A DNA stretch of 64,000 nucleotides. Origin: Tindallia sp. MSAO_Bac2. Its GTDB lineage: Bacteria; Bacillota; Clostridia; Peptostreptococcales; Tindalliaceae. How positions within the stretch are numbered: the first letter of the stretch is position 1; the number at the start of each line of letters is the position of its first letter. Both the position numbers and the translations under genes were made by a program. The notes beneath the pieces were generated by a model. That model ran no database searches. It was not told where the DNA came from and saw only the letters and a program-made list of their open reading frames with translations. The stretch is from NCBI GenBank assembly GCA_003838145.1, contig QYZZ01000013.1, forward strand, positions 33,460 to 97,459, given 5' to 3'. Positions 56,545 to 64,000 of the stretch are shown piece after piece.

Positions 56545-58254
56545 TTATTCCAGGGTGAAGATTTTTTGCATTGCTTCTTTGGAAATATCAAAGACGGTTT
56601 TCGCATCCGGATTTTCTTCGGTGTAGAAAAACTCCGGCAACGTATCGTCGCTATCATTAAGCCCGGCCCGGATGTTAAAGTCTTTTTCCATCCGCAGGGT
56701 TTCCCGGCTAATTTCTTTCAGGTCTTCCAGACTACACTCGCTTCCAGCGAAAGCCGTCATCAATTCCACTATCATTTCAAATTTTTTGTTGATGCCGCTG
56801 CCAGTGAAGAAACAAAAACCCAGACAATCGATCATAGTATTGATCACCTGTGCATTCCTTGATGCTTCAATCTGCCCTTTTGAGTTTGTGTGTTCCAGTT
56901 CTGCCCGTATGGTTTGTCCGGCAGTGTGATCCGCTCCCATGGTGGAGGTGGCATAGGTAACGCCCAGTCCTTTAATGGCTCTGGGATCATAGGCGGCCAT
57001 GATCTGCTTTTTACAGGCGGGAATTCGCCTGACACCCAATATTTCGCCGGTTCGCTGACCACCAGAGGCAAGTATTTTACCCAGCGGTGTATTATTGCGA
57101 ACTTCTTCCATCAGTTTCAGGGCACCTTCGCCGTCCCCGAATTCCAACAGACCGGCTTCCATGGCAACGCCGATGGCGCCGCCCATATCAATGGTGTCGA
57201 TGCCTAAATCGTTGCATGCATAATTCAGCTTTGCGATGATATCCAGGTCTCCGATGCCGCAGTTGGATCCCATCAGGCCGATGGTTTCATACTCCATAGG
57301 TGCTACGCTTTCTTTACCGCTGGCATCTGCGTACACATTGGAGCAACGGATCAGGCAGCCTGGCATGCAGGAATGCGAAGTGTTCCCTTCGCCACCGCGT
57401 GCTTTAATGGTTTCGTACATTTTTTGACCACTGATTTCGTCAGCTTTTTCGAAGGAGCCTCTGGAAAAATTCCGTGTTGGCAGGGCACCCATACTATTGG
57501 TAATGTTCACCATGCCAGGAGTTCCCAGTTTTGTATACGTTTCTGCCACTTGTTCGTTGTTTAATATTTCCTGGGTGATGGCTTTTTGTGCGGTTTTAAA
57601 TTTTTCTCTATCAGCAATTTCAGGACCTTTAGCGCCAGTATCATCAATGACGACAGCTTTGATACCTTTACTTCCCATGATAGCTCCAATGCCACCTCTG
57701 GCTGCAAATCGGGAAGGTCTCCCTTCGTTATCTGTACAGCCAATGCCGGCAGCCATGGATAATTGTTCTCCCGCTGGCCCAATAATGGCCATCCCCACTT
57801 TTTTCCCAAATTCTTCCCGCAGCTTATCTGCTGTTTCATAAACCGGCATACTTCGGTATTGACTGGCTGGAACCAGCTCAATTCTGTCTTTCGATACATA
57901 GAGTATCTGAAGTTCCTTCGTGGTAGGTATTCCTTCCAGTACAATGCCTCGCAGGTTAAGTTTCCCCATTTTGTAGGCCACATTTCCACCTGCATTACTT
58001 TCCTTGATTCCACCAGTCATTGGGCTTTTCCCTCCGACGGAAAGGCGATTGGCACAGGATACAGTCGTTCCGGCAAAAGGGCCGGCTGCAAAGACAAGTT
58101 TGTTGTGGGATCCAAAGACATCGCAGGCCGGATCCACTTCTTCTGATATGATTTTACTTGTCAGGGCGCGGCCGCCGATTCTGATTTCTTCATTAGATAG
58201 TTTTTCTCTGGTAACGGATCCATCGTCCATTCGAATCCGGATTATTTCGCTCAT
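56545..58254 (-). CDS. Aldehyde:ferredoxin oxidoreductase-family tungsten enzyme
   Basis: Protein of 569 residues of the AOR family, which oxidises aldehydes to acids with ferredoxin through a tungsten or molybdenum bis-pterin and a 4Fe-4S cluster. It shows GGRALTSKIISEEV and KLVFAAGPFAGTTVSCANRL near the N-terminus. The cluster cysteines Cys296, Cys300 and Cys304 (SCMPGCLIRCSN) have x3-x3 spacing, and a further candidate lies in DCLGFCFFTG. It sits between LarA and the E1 genes in one operon. Ferredoxin or tungsten-cofactor genes are not adjacent. Confidence 0.88.
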   Translation of the reverse strand: MSEIIRIRMDDGSVTREKLSNEEIRIGGRALTSKIISEEVDPACDVFGSHNKLVFAAGPFAGTTVSCANRLSVGGKSPMTGGIKESNAGGNVAYKMGKLNLRGIVLEGIPTTKELQILYVSKDRIELVPASQYRSMPVYETADKLREEFGKKVGMAIIGPAGEQLSMAAGIGCTDNEGRPSRFAARGGIGAIMGSKGIKAVVIDDTGAKGPEIADREKFKTAQKAITQEILNNEQVAETYTKLGTPGMVNITNSMGALPTRNFSRGSFEKADEISGQKMYETIKARGGEGNTSHSCMPGCLIRCSNVYADASGKESVAPMEYETIGLMGSNCGIGDLDIIAKLNYACNDLGIDTIDMGGAIGVAMEAGLLEFGDGEGALKLMEEVRNNTPLGKILASGGQRTGEILGVRRIPACKKQIMAAYDPRAIKGLGVTYATSTMGADHTAGQTIRAELEHTNSKGQIEASRNAQVINTMIDCLGFCFFTGSGINKKFEMIVELMTAFAGSECSLEDLKEISRETLRMEKDFNIRAGLNDSDDTLPEFFYTEENPDAKTVFDISKEAMQKIFTLE

Positions 58255-58292
58255 AATGATTCCTCCTCAAGGTTCTTCGTCTTATCGTGATT

Positions 58293-59555
58293 TTAGGCTT
58301 CAACAAAGGGCAATATTGAGCCCCCTTGCGGTATTACAAGAACCGAAGCTTCAGGCCCATGCTTCTCCAGCGCTTTTTCCAGTGCCTCCCGAATGCTGGA
58401 GCAGTGAACAAAATACATCTGCTCTGCATTTTCATGAGACATGGAAGTAACAAACATGACCGTAGCTTTGTTCACCACTTTTGCAATAGCCGCCGCTTTA
58501 TGGCCTCCCAGCATAAATTCACGCTTAAGACGGTCAATTAAATCCTGAGGGCTCTCAGCCGCCCGGATCCATTCTTCAAAGGTCTCTTCTCCAAAGTCCT
58601 CTTTACACTCTCCCACCAGGATAATGATGCCGTCGTCTTTTACAGCATGGCTGGCATTATCCAAAGCTTTCTGAGCCTGATACATGTTCAGGTCTTTTGG
58701 GTTCCCACCGGCAGAAACAACAACGATATCCGCCAGCTCCGGAATACAAACACTGTATAAGGAGTCCAGAAATCTACATCCAGCCCGATGTGCCTGATAG
58801 GCATCGCCGGCAAAAGCTTTGGCAACCTGCTTTTTCTCATTTAAAACCACGTTTAAAATAAATGTGATTTCCAATACACTGCCAATTTCATCAATATCTT
58901 CACGTACCGGATTACCCTCCAGCACTCCGGAAGCCGCACGATCATCCAACTGAAGTTTATGATTATGTCGAATGCTTTCATAATTAGCGGCTCCCGGCAT
59001 AATGGCTTTGGCACCACCGGAGTATCCGGCAAAATAGTGATATTCTATGTTGCCGGTACAAATCCGAATATCTGCTTCAACAATGGACCGACACAAATGG
59101 ATTGGTGTACCACGACTGGTATGTCCCAGATCAATATACATTTCTTCATTGCTGTCAACGCATCGAATTCGTTGGTAAAGTTCTTCGCCGACCAGTTTTC
59201 TTTTTTCTTCTTCCGTGTGCCGACGATGAATTCCCATCCCAAAGATAATTTTGATATCTTCGTCTTCTATTCCTGCATCAGTAAGCTCTTCCACAAGAGG
59301 TGGGATCATTTTATAAGAAGGGGCCGGTCTGGTAATATCACTGGCCATGATGACGATTTTTTGCCCTTTTCGCACCATATCCTTGAGCATTGGTGTTCCC
59401 ATTGGGTTTTGAAGAGCGTTTTTAATTTCTTCTCTTTCGAAAGCTTCATCAATCTCATGTTCCAGAGGATTGGCCAAAAGCACCTTCATCAGGTTTTTTG
59501 CCGGTATTTCCAGATCTATCAATTCTTTACCATATTTCAGCTTTACCTTTTCCAT
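58293..59555 (-). CDS. larA: LarA-like nickel-pincer racemase family protein
   Basis: Protein of 420 residues of the lactate racemase family. The residues used by LarA are present: ITRPAPS, His110 in GMGIHRRHTEE, His173 and Lys183 in EYHYFAGYSGGAKAIMPG, and His197/His199 in RHNHKL. LarA activity needs the nickel-pincer nucleotide cofactor made by LarB, LarC and LarE, which are not in the window. The substrate may be lactate or another 2-hydroxyacid such as malate; the malic enzyme neighbour makes malate interesting. It follows the malic enzyme gene by 20 bases. Confidence 0.9.
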   Translation of the reverse strand: MEKVKLKYGKELIDLEIPAKNLMKVLLANPLEHEIDEAFEREEIKNALQNPMGTPMLKDMVRKGQKIVIMASDITRPAPSYKMIPPLVEELTDAGIEDEDIKIIFGMGIHRRHTEEEKRKLVGEELYQRIRCVDSNEEMYIDLGHTSRGTPIHLCRSIVEADIRICTGNIEYHYFAGYSGGAKAIMPGAANYESIRHNHKLQLDDRAASGVLEGNPVREDIDEIGSVLEITFILNVVLNEKKQVAKAFAGDAYQAHRAGCRFLDSLYSVCIPELADIVVVSAGGNPKDLNMYQAQKALDNASHAVKDDGIIILVGECKEDFGEETFEEWIRAAESPQDLIDRLKREFMLGGHKAAAIAKVVNKATVMFVTSMSHENAEQMYFVHCSSIREALEKALEKHGPEASVLVIPQGGSILPFVEA

Positions 59556-59575
59556 ATCAATGATCCTTTCCTGCC

Positions 59576-60802
59576 TTAGATGGAGGCCAGCTTCTTTGTT
59601 CGTTCTTCGATTTCATCTATGTTTATTTCGAGTCTTGCTACCTTGGTTTCCATAGCTGCTTTTGCAACGGCTGCAGCGACACGTGGCGCCACACGGGCGT
59701 CCAGTGCATCCGGAATGATATAGTCTTTACGCAATCCATTTGCTGCCGCTATTTCTGCAATAGCATAGGCAGCTGCGATTTTCATTTCTTCATTTATGGT
59801 TGAAGCCCGAACATCCAGAGCTCCCCGAAAAATTCCTGGAAAGGCCAAGACATTGTTTATCTGATTGTCGAAATCAGATCTTCCTGTTGCCACAACAGAT
59901 GCACCGCCGGCAAAAGCGTCTTCCGGCATGATTTCAGGAGTAGGGTTGGACATGGCAAAAATGATGGGTTCCGGTGCCATACTTTTCACCATTTCTTTTG
60001 TCATTACGTTACCGGTTGACAGACCCAAGAATACATCCGCATCTTTGACAACCTCTCCAAGATCTCCTTTGACTTTTTTAAGGTTTGTGACTTTCGCCAT
60101 TTCCTGTTTAGAAGGATCCATGGTTCCCGGCCGGCCTTCATAGATACTCCCTTTCCGGTCGCACATGATAACATGCCGGAGACCCTTACTCATCAGCAGC
60201 TTTATGACCGCCACAGAAGCGGCTCCAGCACCATTAACCACCACCTGAAGATCTTCCATTTTTTTACCGGAAATCTTCGCCGCATTAATCAGTCCCGCCA
60301 GCGTAACAATGGCTGTTCCGTGTTGGTCATCATGGAAAATGGGGATATCCATGGTTTCTTTTAACCTTTTTTCGATTTCAAAACAAGCCGGAGCGGCTAT
60401 ATCTTCCAGGTTTACACCACCAAAGGTGGGTTCCAATAGTTGTACGGTTTTAATAATCTCATCCACGTCTTTGGTGCCAAGACAAATTGGAAAAGCATCC
60501 ACCCCTGCAAAGGCTTTAAACAGGATGGATTTCCCTTCCATCACAGGCATCGATGCTTCTGCACCAATGTCACCAAGACCCAGCACGGCTGTTCCATCCG
60601 AAACAACAGCCACTAAATTGCCTTTGGCTGTGTATTCATACGCCAACTCTTTGTTTTCATGTATATCTTTACATGGTTCTGCCACACCTGGTGTATAGGC
60701 CAGGGACAGATCATGCCTTGTTTTCAATTTTAGTTTGCTTTCCACGCTTATTTTTCCTTTGTTATCTTTGTGAATCTTTAGTGTTTCCTCTCTCAACGAC
60801 AT
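59576..60802 (-). CDS. Malic enzyme (oxaloacetate-decarboxylating malate dehydrogenase)
   Basis: Decarboxylates malate to pyruvate with NAD(P)+. About 408 residues, the short bacterial form without a phosphotransacetylase tail. SLAYTPGVAEPCKDIHENKE, VAVVSDGTAVLGLGDIGAEA and IPIFHDDQHGTAIVTLAGLI are diagnostic. A nucleotide-binding region (VVNGAGAASVAVIKLL) follows. The start is taken as ATG 60802; a TTG at 60826 overlapping the regulator stop is possible. It is the first enzyme gene after the FadR-type regulator. Confidence 0.93.
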   Translation of the reverse strand: MSLREETLKIHKDNKGKISVESKLKLKTRHDLSLAYTPGVAEPCKDIHENKELAYEYTAKGNLVAVVSDGTAVLGLGDIGAEASMPVMEGKSILFKAFAGVDAFPICLGTKDVDEIIKTVQLLEPTFGGVNLEDIAAPACFEIEKRLKETMDIPIFHDDQHGTAIVTLAGLINAAKISGKKMEDLQVVVNGAGAASVAVIKLLMSKGLRHVIMCDRKGSIYEGRPGTMDPSKQEMAKVTNLKKVKGDLGEVVKDADVFLGLSTGNVMTKEMVKSMAPEPIIFAMSNPTPEIMPEDAFAGGASVVATGRSDFDNQINNVLAFPGIFRGALDVRASTINEEMKIAAAYAIAEIAAANGLRKDYIIPDALDARVAPRVAAAVAKAAMETKVARLEINIDEIEERTKKLASI

Positions 60803-60818
60803 ACCGGTTTCACCATCC

Positions 60819-61556
60819 TTATTCAAACTCTTTTAATACGTCTGTCTTATCCATGTTTTTACCATTGTTTAGTCTAATTATGTTTTCTTTCGCTTTTAAA
60901 ATATGTTCCTTCATATGTTTCATTGCCATTTCAGGGTCATTCATTCGTATTGCCTCATATACTTTCACATGGTCCTTTAGCGTGCGTCTTGGTTGTCCTT
61001 TGATTTGCAGGGTTGCTTTCTGACTTAGGGTAAGTGAACCTTTAATGAGATTCATCATCATTACGAAGGCCTCATTATGAGTAGCCTGTGCTATAGCCAT
61101 ATGAAATTCGCCGTCTTCTTCCAAGCCTGTCTCTCCTGCTTCAATTGCTTCTCTGGAGTCTTCCAGGGCTTTACCGATCCGCTCAATGTCATCCGATGTT
61201 GCAAAAATCGCAGCCCTTTTTGCCATCTCGACCTCAATTACATCCCTTACATCAAGCAAGTCCATAATCATCCCTTTATCCAGAGAAATAGCAGAAGTGA
61301 CCGGTTCTAACAAGTCATCCATTCTGATTTTTTTAATGTAAACTCCTTCACCAGGTCTTATTTCAACATAATTCATTATTTCAAGAGTTCTCAACGCTTC
61401 TCTAAGGGAATTTCGACTAACATTGAGCGCTTCCGACAATTCTCGCTCGGAAGGCAGCTTGTCCCCTGGTATTAATACACCTTTTTTTATTTCCTCTTGT
61501 ATTTGATTCACAACACTTTCAAATAATCTAGTTTTGTTCAGTGGCACGAATGACAT
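60819..61556 (-). CDS. GntR-family regulator, FadR/LldR type
   Basis: DNA-binding protein of 245 residues. The winged helix is LIPGDKLPSERELSEALNVS followed by RNSLREALRTLEIMNYVEI. The C-terminal FCD helical domain binds metal and small carboxylates (LLDVRDVIEVEMAKRAAIFA, EDGEFHMAIAQATHNEAFVM). It heads the malic enzyme operon and is a good candidate to sense lactate, malate or a similar acid. Only 16 bases separate it from malic enzyme. Confidence 0.92.
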   Translation of the reverse strand: MSFVPLNKTRLFESVVNQIQEEIKKGVLIPGDKLPSERELSEALNVSRNSLREALRTLEIMNYVEIRPGEGVYIKKIRMDDLLEPVTSAISLDKGMIMDLLDVRDVIEVEMAKRAAIFATSDDIERIGKALEDSREAIEAGETGLEEDGEFHMAIAQATHNEAFVMMMNLIKGSLTLSQKATLQIKGQPRRTLKDHVKVYEAIRMNDPEMAMKHMKEHILKAKENIIRLNNGKNMDKTDVLKEFE

Positions 61557-61909
61557 TTAGCACGCCCCCTTCCTTATACTATCAGCCATCTATCTTATTC
61601 CTTAGTCGTTTCATTTTTCAATTTTCAACGATTTCACTTATTTATAAATCCATTCTATTTCTTTCGTGACCAAATCACTCAATTTCGATAAAGTAATTAT
61701 TATCAATGGTATATAAACAATCTCTCATCCCACTTGAATCAGTCCAAACACTAAGTATTACTATCCACATTAATAGCTTCCTACTAAATAGCAAATTTCT
61801 ATTTTGCTATATCAGTATTTTTAATAATAAAATCAGTTTCTGTATGCATAATTTATGTAGAAATCATTATGGTTTTTTGGTGTGTTTCGCAGTTCACATA
61901 TATTAATTA
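61557..61909. other. AT-rich intergenic region, no gene seen
   Basis: This 353-base stretch lies between the SDR gene and the regulator gene. It is markedly AT-rich. A hairpin at 61788-61810 (ATAGCAAAAT, AGAA, ATTTGCTAT on the minus strand) is a weak candidate terminator for the SDR gene. The promoter and operator of the regulator must be here, but I see no convincing -35/-10 pair. A plus-strand open frame has no ribosome binding site and no recognisable product. Confidence 0.6.
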
Positions 61910-62671
61910 TCACCTCGACATGTAACCACCATCAACCGGTATGATTGCACCATTAATATAGTTCGAAGCATTAGAAGCTAAAAAAACTGCTGCACCTTTC
62001 ATATCGGTTGGTGTTCCCCATCGTTTTGCTGGTATACGAGCTAAAATTTCAGATCTTCTTTTAGTATCCTTTATTATATCTACATTCATCTCGGTATCTA
62101 TATAACCAGGAGCAAGTGCATTAACATTAATTCCCTTTGAAGCCCATTCGTTCGAAAGAGCTTTAGTGAGTTGAGCTACTCCTCCTTTACTCGCCGCATA
62201 GGCTGGTACTGTATATCCTCCAAAAAAACTAAGAACAGAAGCAATATTAATGATTTTTCCACAACTATTTTGATTAATAAATTGTTGACCAACTAACTGA
62301 CATAGCATAAAGACAGCATTTAGGTTAATGTCAATGATAGACAACCAGTCTTCAAATGGAAATTTTTCACTGAGATGCCTTTTCTGAATTCCCGCAGCAT
62401 TGACAATGATATCGAGATCCCCCCCAAGATTCTTAACTGATTCATCAAAAGCTCTTACAAGTTCACTTTTGTCAGCTAGGTCAGCATTAACACCATGACA
62501 CTTAAAGCCTCTTCCTCTAAATGTATCCACAGCTTTATTAGTATCTTTTGAAATATCGACTAAAGAAACTTCAACTCCCGCCTCCATCAAACCTTCTGCA
62601 ATTCCATTTCCCAAACCTTGTGCAGCGCCAGTAACGATAGCTTTCTTCCCTTCAATGTTGAATAAGTTCAT
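61910..62671 (-). CDS. Short-chain dehydrogenase/reductase (KduD/gluconate dehydrogenase-like)
   Basis: NAD(P)-dependent oxidoreductase of 253 residues. The cofactor motif is VTGAAQGLGNGIAEG. Further motifs are NAAGIQKRHL and the catalytic Ser-Tyr-Lys in SVLSFFGGYTVPAYAASKGG. The C-terminus VFLASNASNYINGAIIPVDG is typical of the KduD/Gno branch acting on sugar acids. It follows a TRAP transporter gene, so it may act on the imported acid. Base composition is more AT-rich than in the genes to its left. Confidence 0.9.
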   Translation of the reverse strand: MNLFNIEGKKAIVTGAAQGLGNGIAEGLMEAGVEVSLVDISKDTNKAVDTFRGRGFKCHGVNADLADKSELVRAFDESVKNLGGDLDIIVNAAGIQKRHLSEKFPFEDWLSIIDINLNAVFMLCQLVGQQFINQNSCGKIINIASVLSFFGGYTVPAYAASKGGVAQLTKALSNEWASKGINVNALAPGYIDTEMNVDIIKDTKRRSEILARIPAKRWGTPTDMKGAAVFLASNASNYINGAIIPVDGGYMSR

Positions 62672-62814
62672 TTTAATCCTCCTTCAATCCAGTTTATATA
62701 TGGATTTTTGCTATAATATCTTGAAAAATCATGGTAATTATTCAGTTTATTTCTTTATTAGAATATCTGTCTAGTTAATTTCAATTATTGAAAGAGTAGG
62801 CTATCCATGCTTGC

Positions 62815-63893
62815 CTAGTTTCCAAATAATTGCGGCAAAGTCATTGATACTTGAGGAAAAACAGTTATTAATAATAATGCTACAATCATACAAATGAAGA
62901 AAGGTATTACTCCCTTAACGACATCCTCTAACGAAGAATTGCCTATTCCGCTAGCAACAAATAAGTTTACTCCAAGCGGCGGGGTAATAAATCCTATTGC
63001 CAGATTAGTTATCATAATAATACCAAAATGCACAGGATGTATGTCTATCGCCGTAGCGACAGGCAATAATATTGGTGCTAAAATTATAATTGCAGCAGTT
63101 GTTTCCATAAAACATCCGACAAATAAGAGTAAAATATTAATTAACAAAAGTACAATATATGGGTTGCTCGAAAAGTTGGTAATTGCTGTGGCTATTTGTA
63201 CAGGAATTTGTTCGAGAGTTAATATCCTTCCAAAAGTAGTTGCTGTACCAACAATTATCATAACAGTTGCTGTGGTAAGTGCTGAATTAGCCAATACTTC
63301 AGGTATCTCTTTGATTTTTAGATCTTTGTGAATAAATGTTCCCACTAAAAAACCATATATAACCGCAACAGCAGCAGCTTCAGTCGGCGTAAACACACCG
63401 CCATAAATACCCCCAAGAATTATAACAGGAACAAGCAAAGACCATTTTGCATTCCAAACTGCATCAACTTTGTCTTTCGTTGTGTAGACTTTTTGATCTC
63501 CAATATAGCCGTTTTTCTTTGAAGAAATATAACACCAAGTTATAAGAGTAAGACCTATAAGGGCACCTGGCAAAAAACCAGCCAAAAACATCGTACTAAT
63601 GGATACTCCCGTTGTGACACCATACATTACCATAGGAATACTTGGCGGTATTATAACTCCAACGCTTCCAGCTGTTGCATTAAGACCACAAGCAAATTTC
63701 CTGTCGTACCCTTTCTCGACCATGGCAGGTATCATTATTCCACCAATAGCAGCAACAGTGGCTGGTCCTGACCCGGAAATTGCGGCAAAAAACATACACA
63801 CTGCAATGGATACAATGCCAAGTCCACCTGTATATTTACCAATAAACATGTTAGCTACATTAATTAGTCTCTTTGATATACCGATTAAGTCCG
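62815..63893 (-). pseudogene. TRAP transporter large permease (DctM family), 5' end lost to an insertion sequence
   Basis: The frame encodes a DctM-type membrane protein from GISKRLINVANMFIGKYTGG onwards: MFFAAISGSGPATVAAIGGI, GSVGVIIPPSIPMVMYGV and the C-terminal LAIGFITPPLGVNLFVASGI are diagnostic. Full-length relatives carry about 80-90 more residues at the N-terminus. Here the homology stops near 63890, where sequence typical of an IS end begins. A start codon further right would add residues from the IS only. TRAP large permeases need a small permease and a binding protein, which are not in the window. Confidence 0.82.
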
Positions 63894-64000
63894 TATAATG
63901 GTGTAAAAAGAAAATGAGCCACAAACTCATTTCCTCGGTTAGAATATAAGTGTCAAGCAAATACCAAACCGAGGAGGATGAATCATGGCTCAGTTTAATA
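63890..64000 (+). mobile_element. Left end of an insertion sequence (IS256-like, tentative)
   Basis: The permease homology ends near 63890, and the plus strand then reads TATAATGGTGTAAAAAGAAA, resembling IS256-family ends with a TGTAAA core. About 95 bases later a gene starts on the plus strand, the only plus-strand gene in the window. The exact boundary, inverted repeat and target duplication cannot be set because the other end is outside. Confidence 0.6.
63985..64000 (+). CDS. Start of a transposase-like gene (5 codons only)
   Basis: ATG 63985 follows GAGGAGG at 7 bases and encodes MAQFN before the window ends. That start is compatible with IS256-type transposases, from memory, but five residues cannot prove it. 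The good ribosome binding site and the IS-like sequence to its left are the support. Confidence 0.5.

Noticed and set aside
61706..61906. Plus-strand open frame of 66 codons in the AT-rich gap
   Set aside because: No ribosome binding site, no domain, and AT-rich DNA yields such frames by chance.

Overview
The window reads as chromosomal DNA of an anaerobic, motile, amino-acid-fermenting member of the Clostridia. The grounds are a complete D-proline reductase (Stickland) operon with two selenocysteine genes, an ATP synthase with Na+-type c subunits including a double-hairpin c subunit like that of Acetobacterium woodii, an mbl-flhO-flhP gene order as in Bacillus, DegS/DegU-like regulators, a SAM-I riboswitch, and clostridial ribosome binding sites. 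An alkaliphilic or Na+-dependent relative of Tindallia, Anoxynatronum or Alkaliphilus is an inference only. Every gene I can support lies on the minus strand, apart from the start of an insertion sequence at the right edge. No rRNA, tRNA or CRISPR array was seen.

Layout from left to right (transcription runs right to left). 1-864: start of a PAS-domain sensor. 1000-12133: Tad/Flp pilus operon (two Flp pilins, prepilin peptidase CpaA, TadE, TadG-like, CpaB, CpaE, TadA, TadB, TadC), followed by a DUF192 protein, a membrane HAMP sensor without a kinase, and a DegS/DegU-like pair. 12315-22017: proline reductase locus, prdR - sigma-54 promoter - prdC - prdA - small protein - prdB - prdD - prdE - prdF - TSUP permease. 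prdB and prdC both read through an in-frame UGA, so simple stop-codon annotation truncates them. 22074-30040: aminotransferase, chemoreceptor, SAM-riboswitch-controlled metK, an SLH-domain lytic transglycosylase and an AEC-family transporter. 30315-36756: phosphohexose mutase, FlgJ-like rod protein, flhP, flhO, mbl, NusG-II domain protein. 36995-44904: full F1Fo ATP synthase operon (atpZ-I-B-E1-E2-F-H-A-G-D-C), preceded by wecB. 46295-51360: TetR regulator with an ABC/HlyD/FtsX export system. 51476-61556: one long operon of FadR-type regulator, malic enzyme, LarA-like racemase, tungsten-type aldehyde:ferredoxin oxidoreductase, and the E1-alpha, E1-beta, E2 and E3 subunits of a 2-oxoacid (or acetoin) dehydrogenase. 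61910-64000: an AT-rich SDR/TRAP transporter segment in which the permease gene is cut by an insertion sequence.

How the parts fit together. Proline reduction (PrdA/PrdB, with electrons through PrdC) is fed with D-proline by the racemase PrdF and probably switched on by PrdR acting from three 14-bp palindromes at a textbook -24/-12 promoter. The malic enzyme/dehydrogenase operon looks like a reductant-yielding lactate/malate/pyruvate module. The ATP synthase would use a sodium gradient. Intergenic DNA carries several repeat families: a recurring leader module (AT-rich arm, hairpin, Shine-Dalgarno) before at least five genes, and short tandem arrays that begin exactly at stop codons of four genes.
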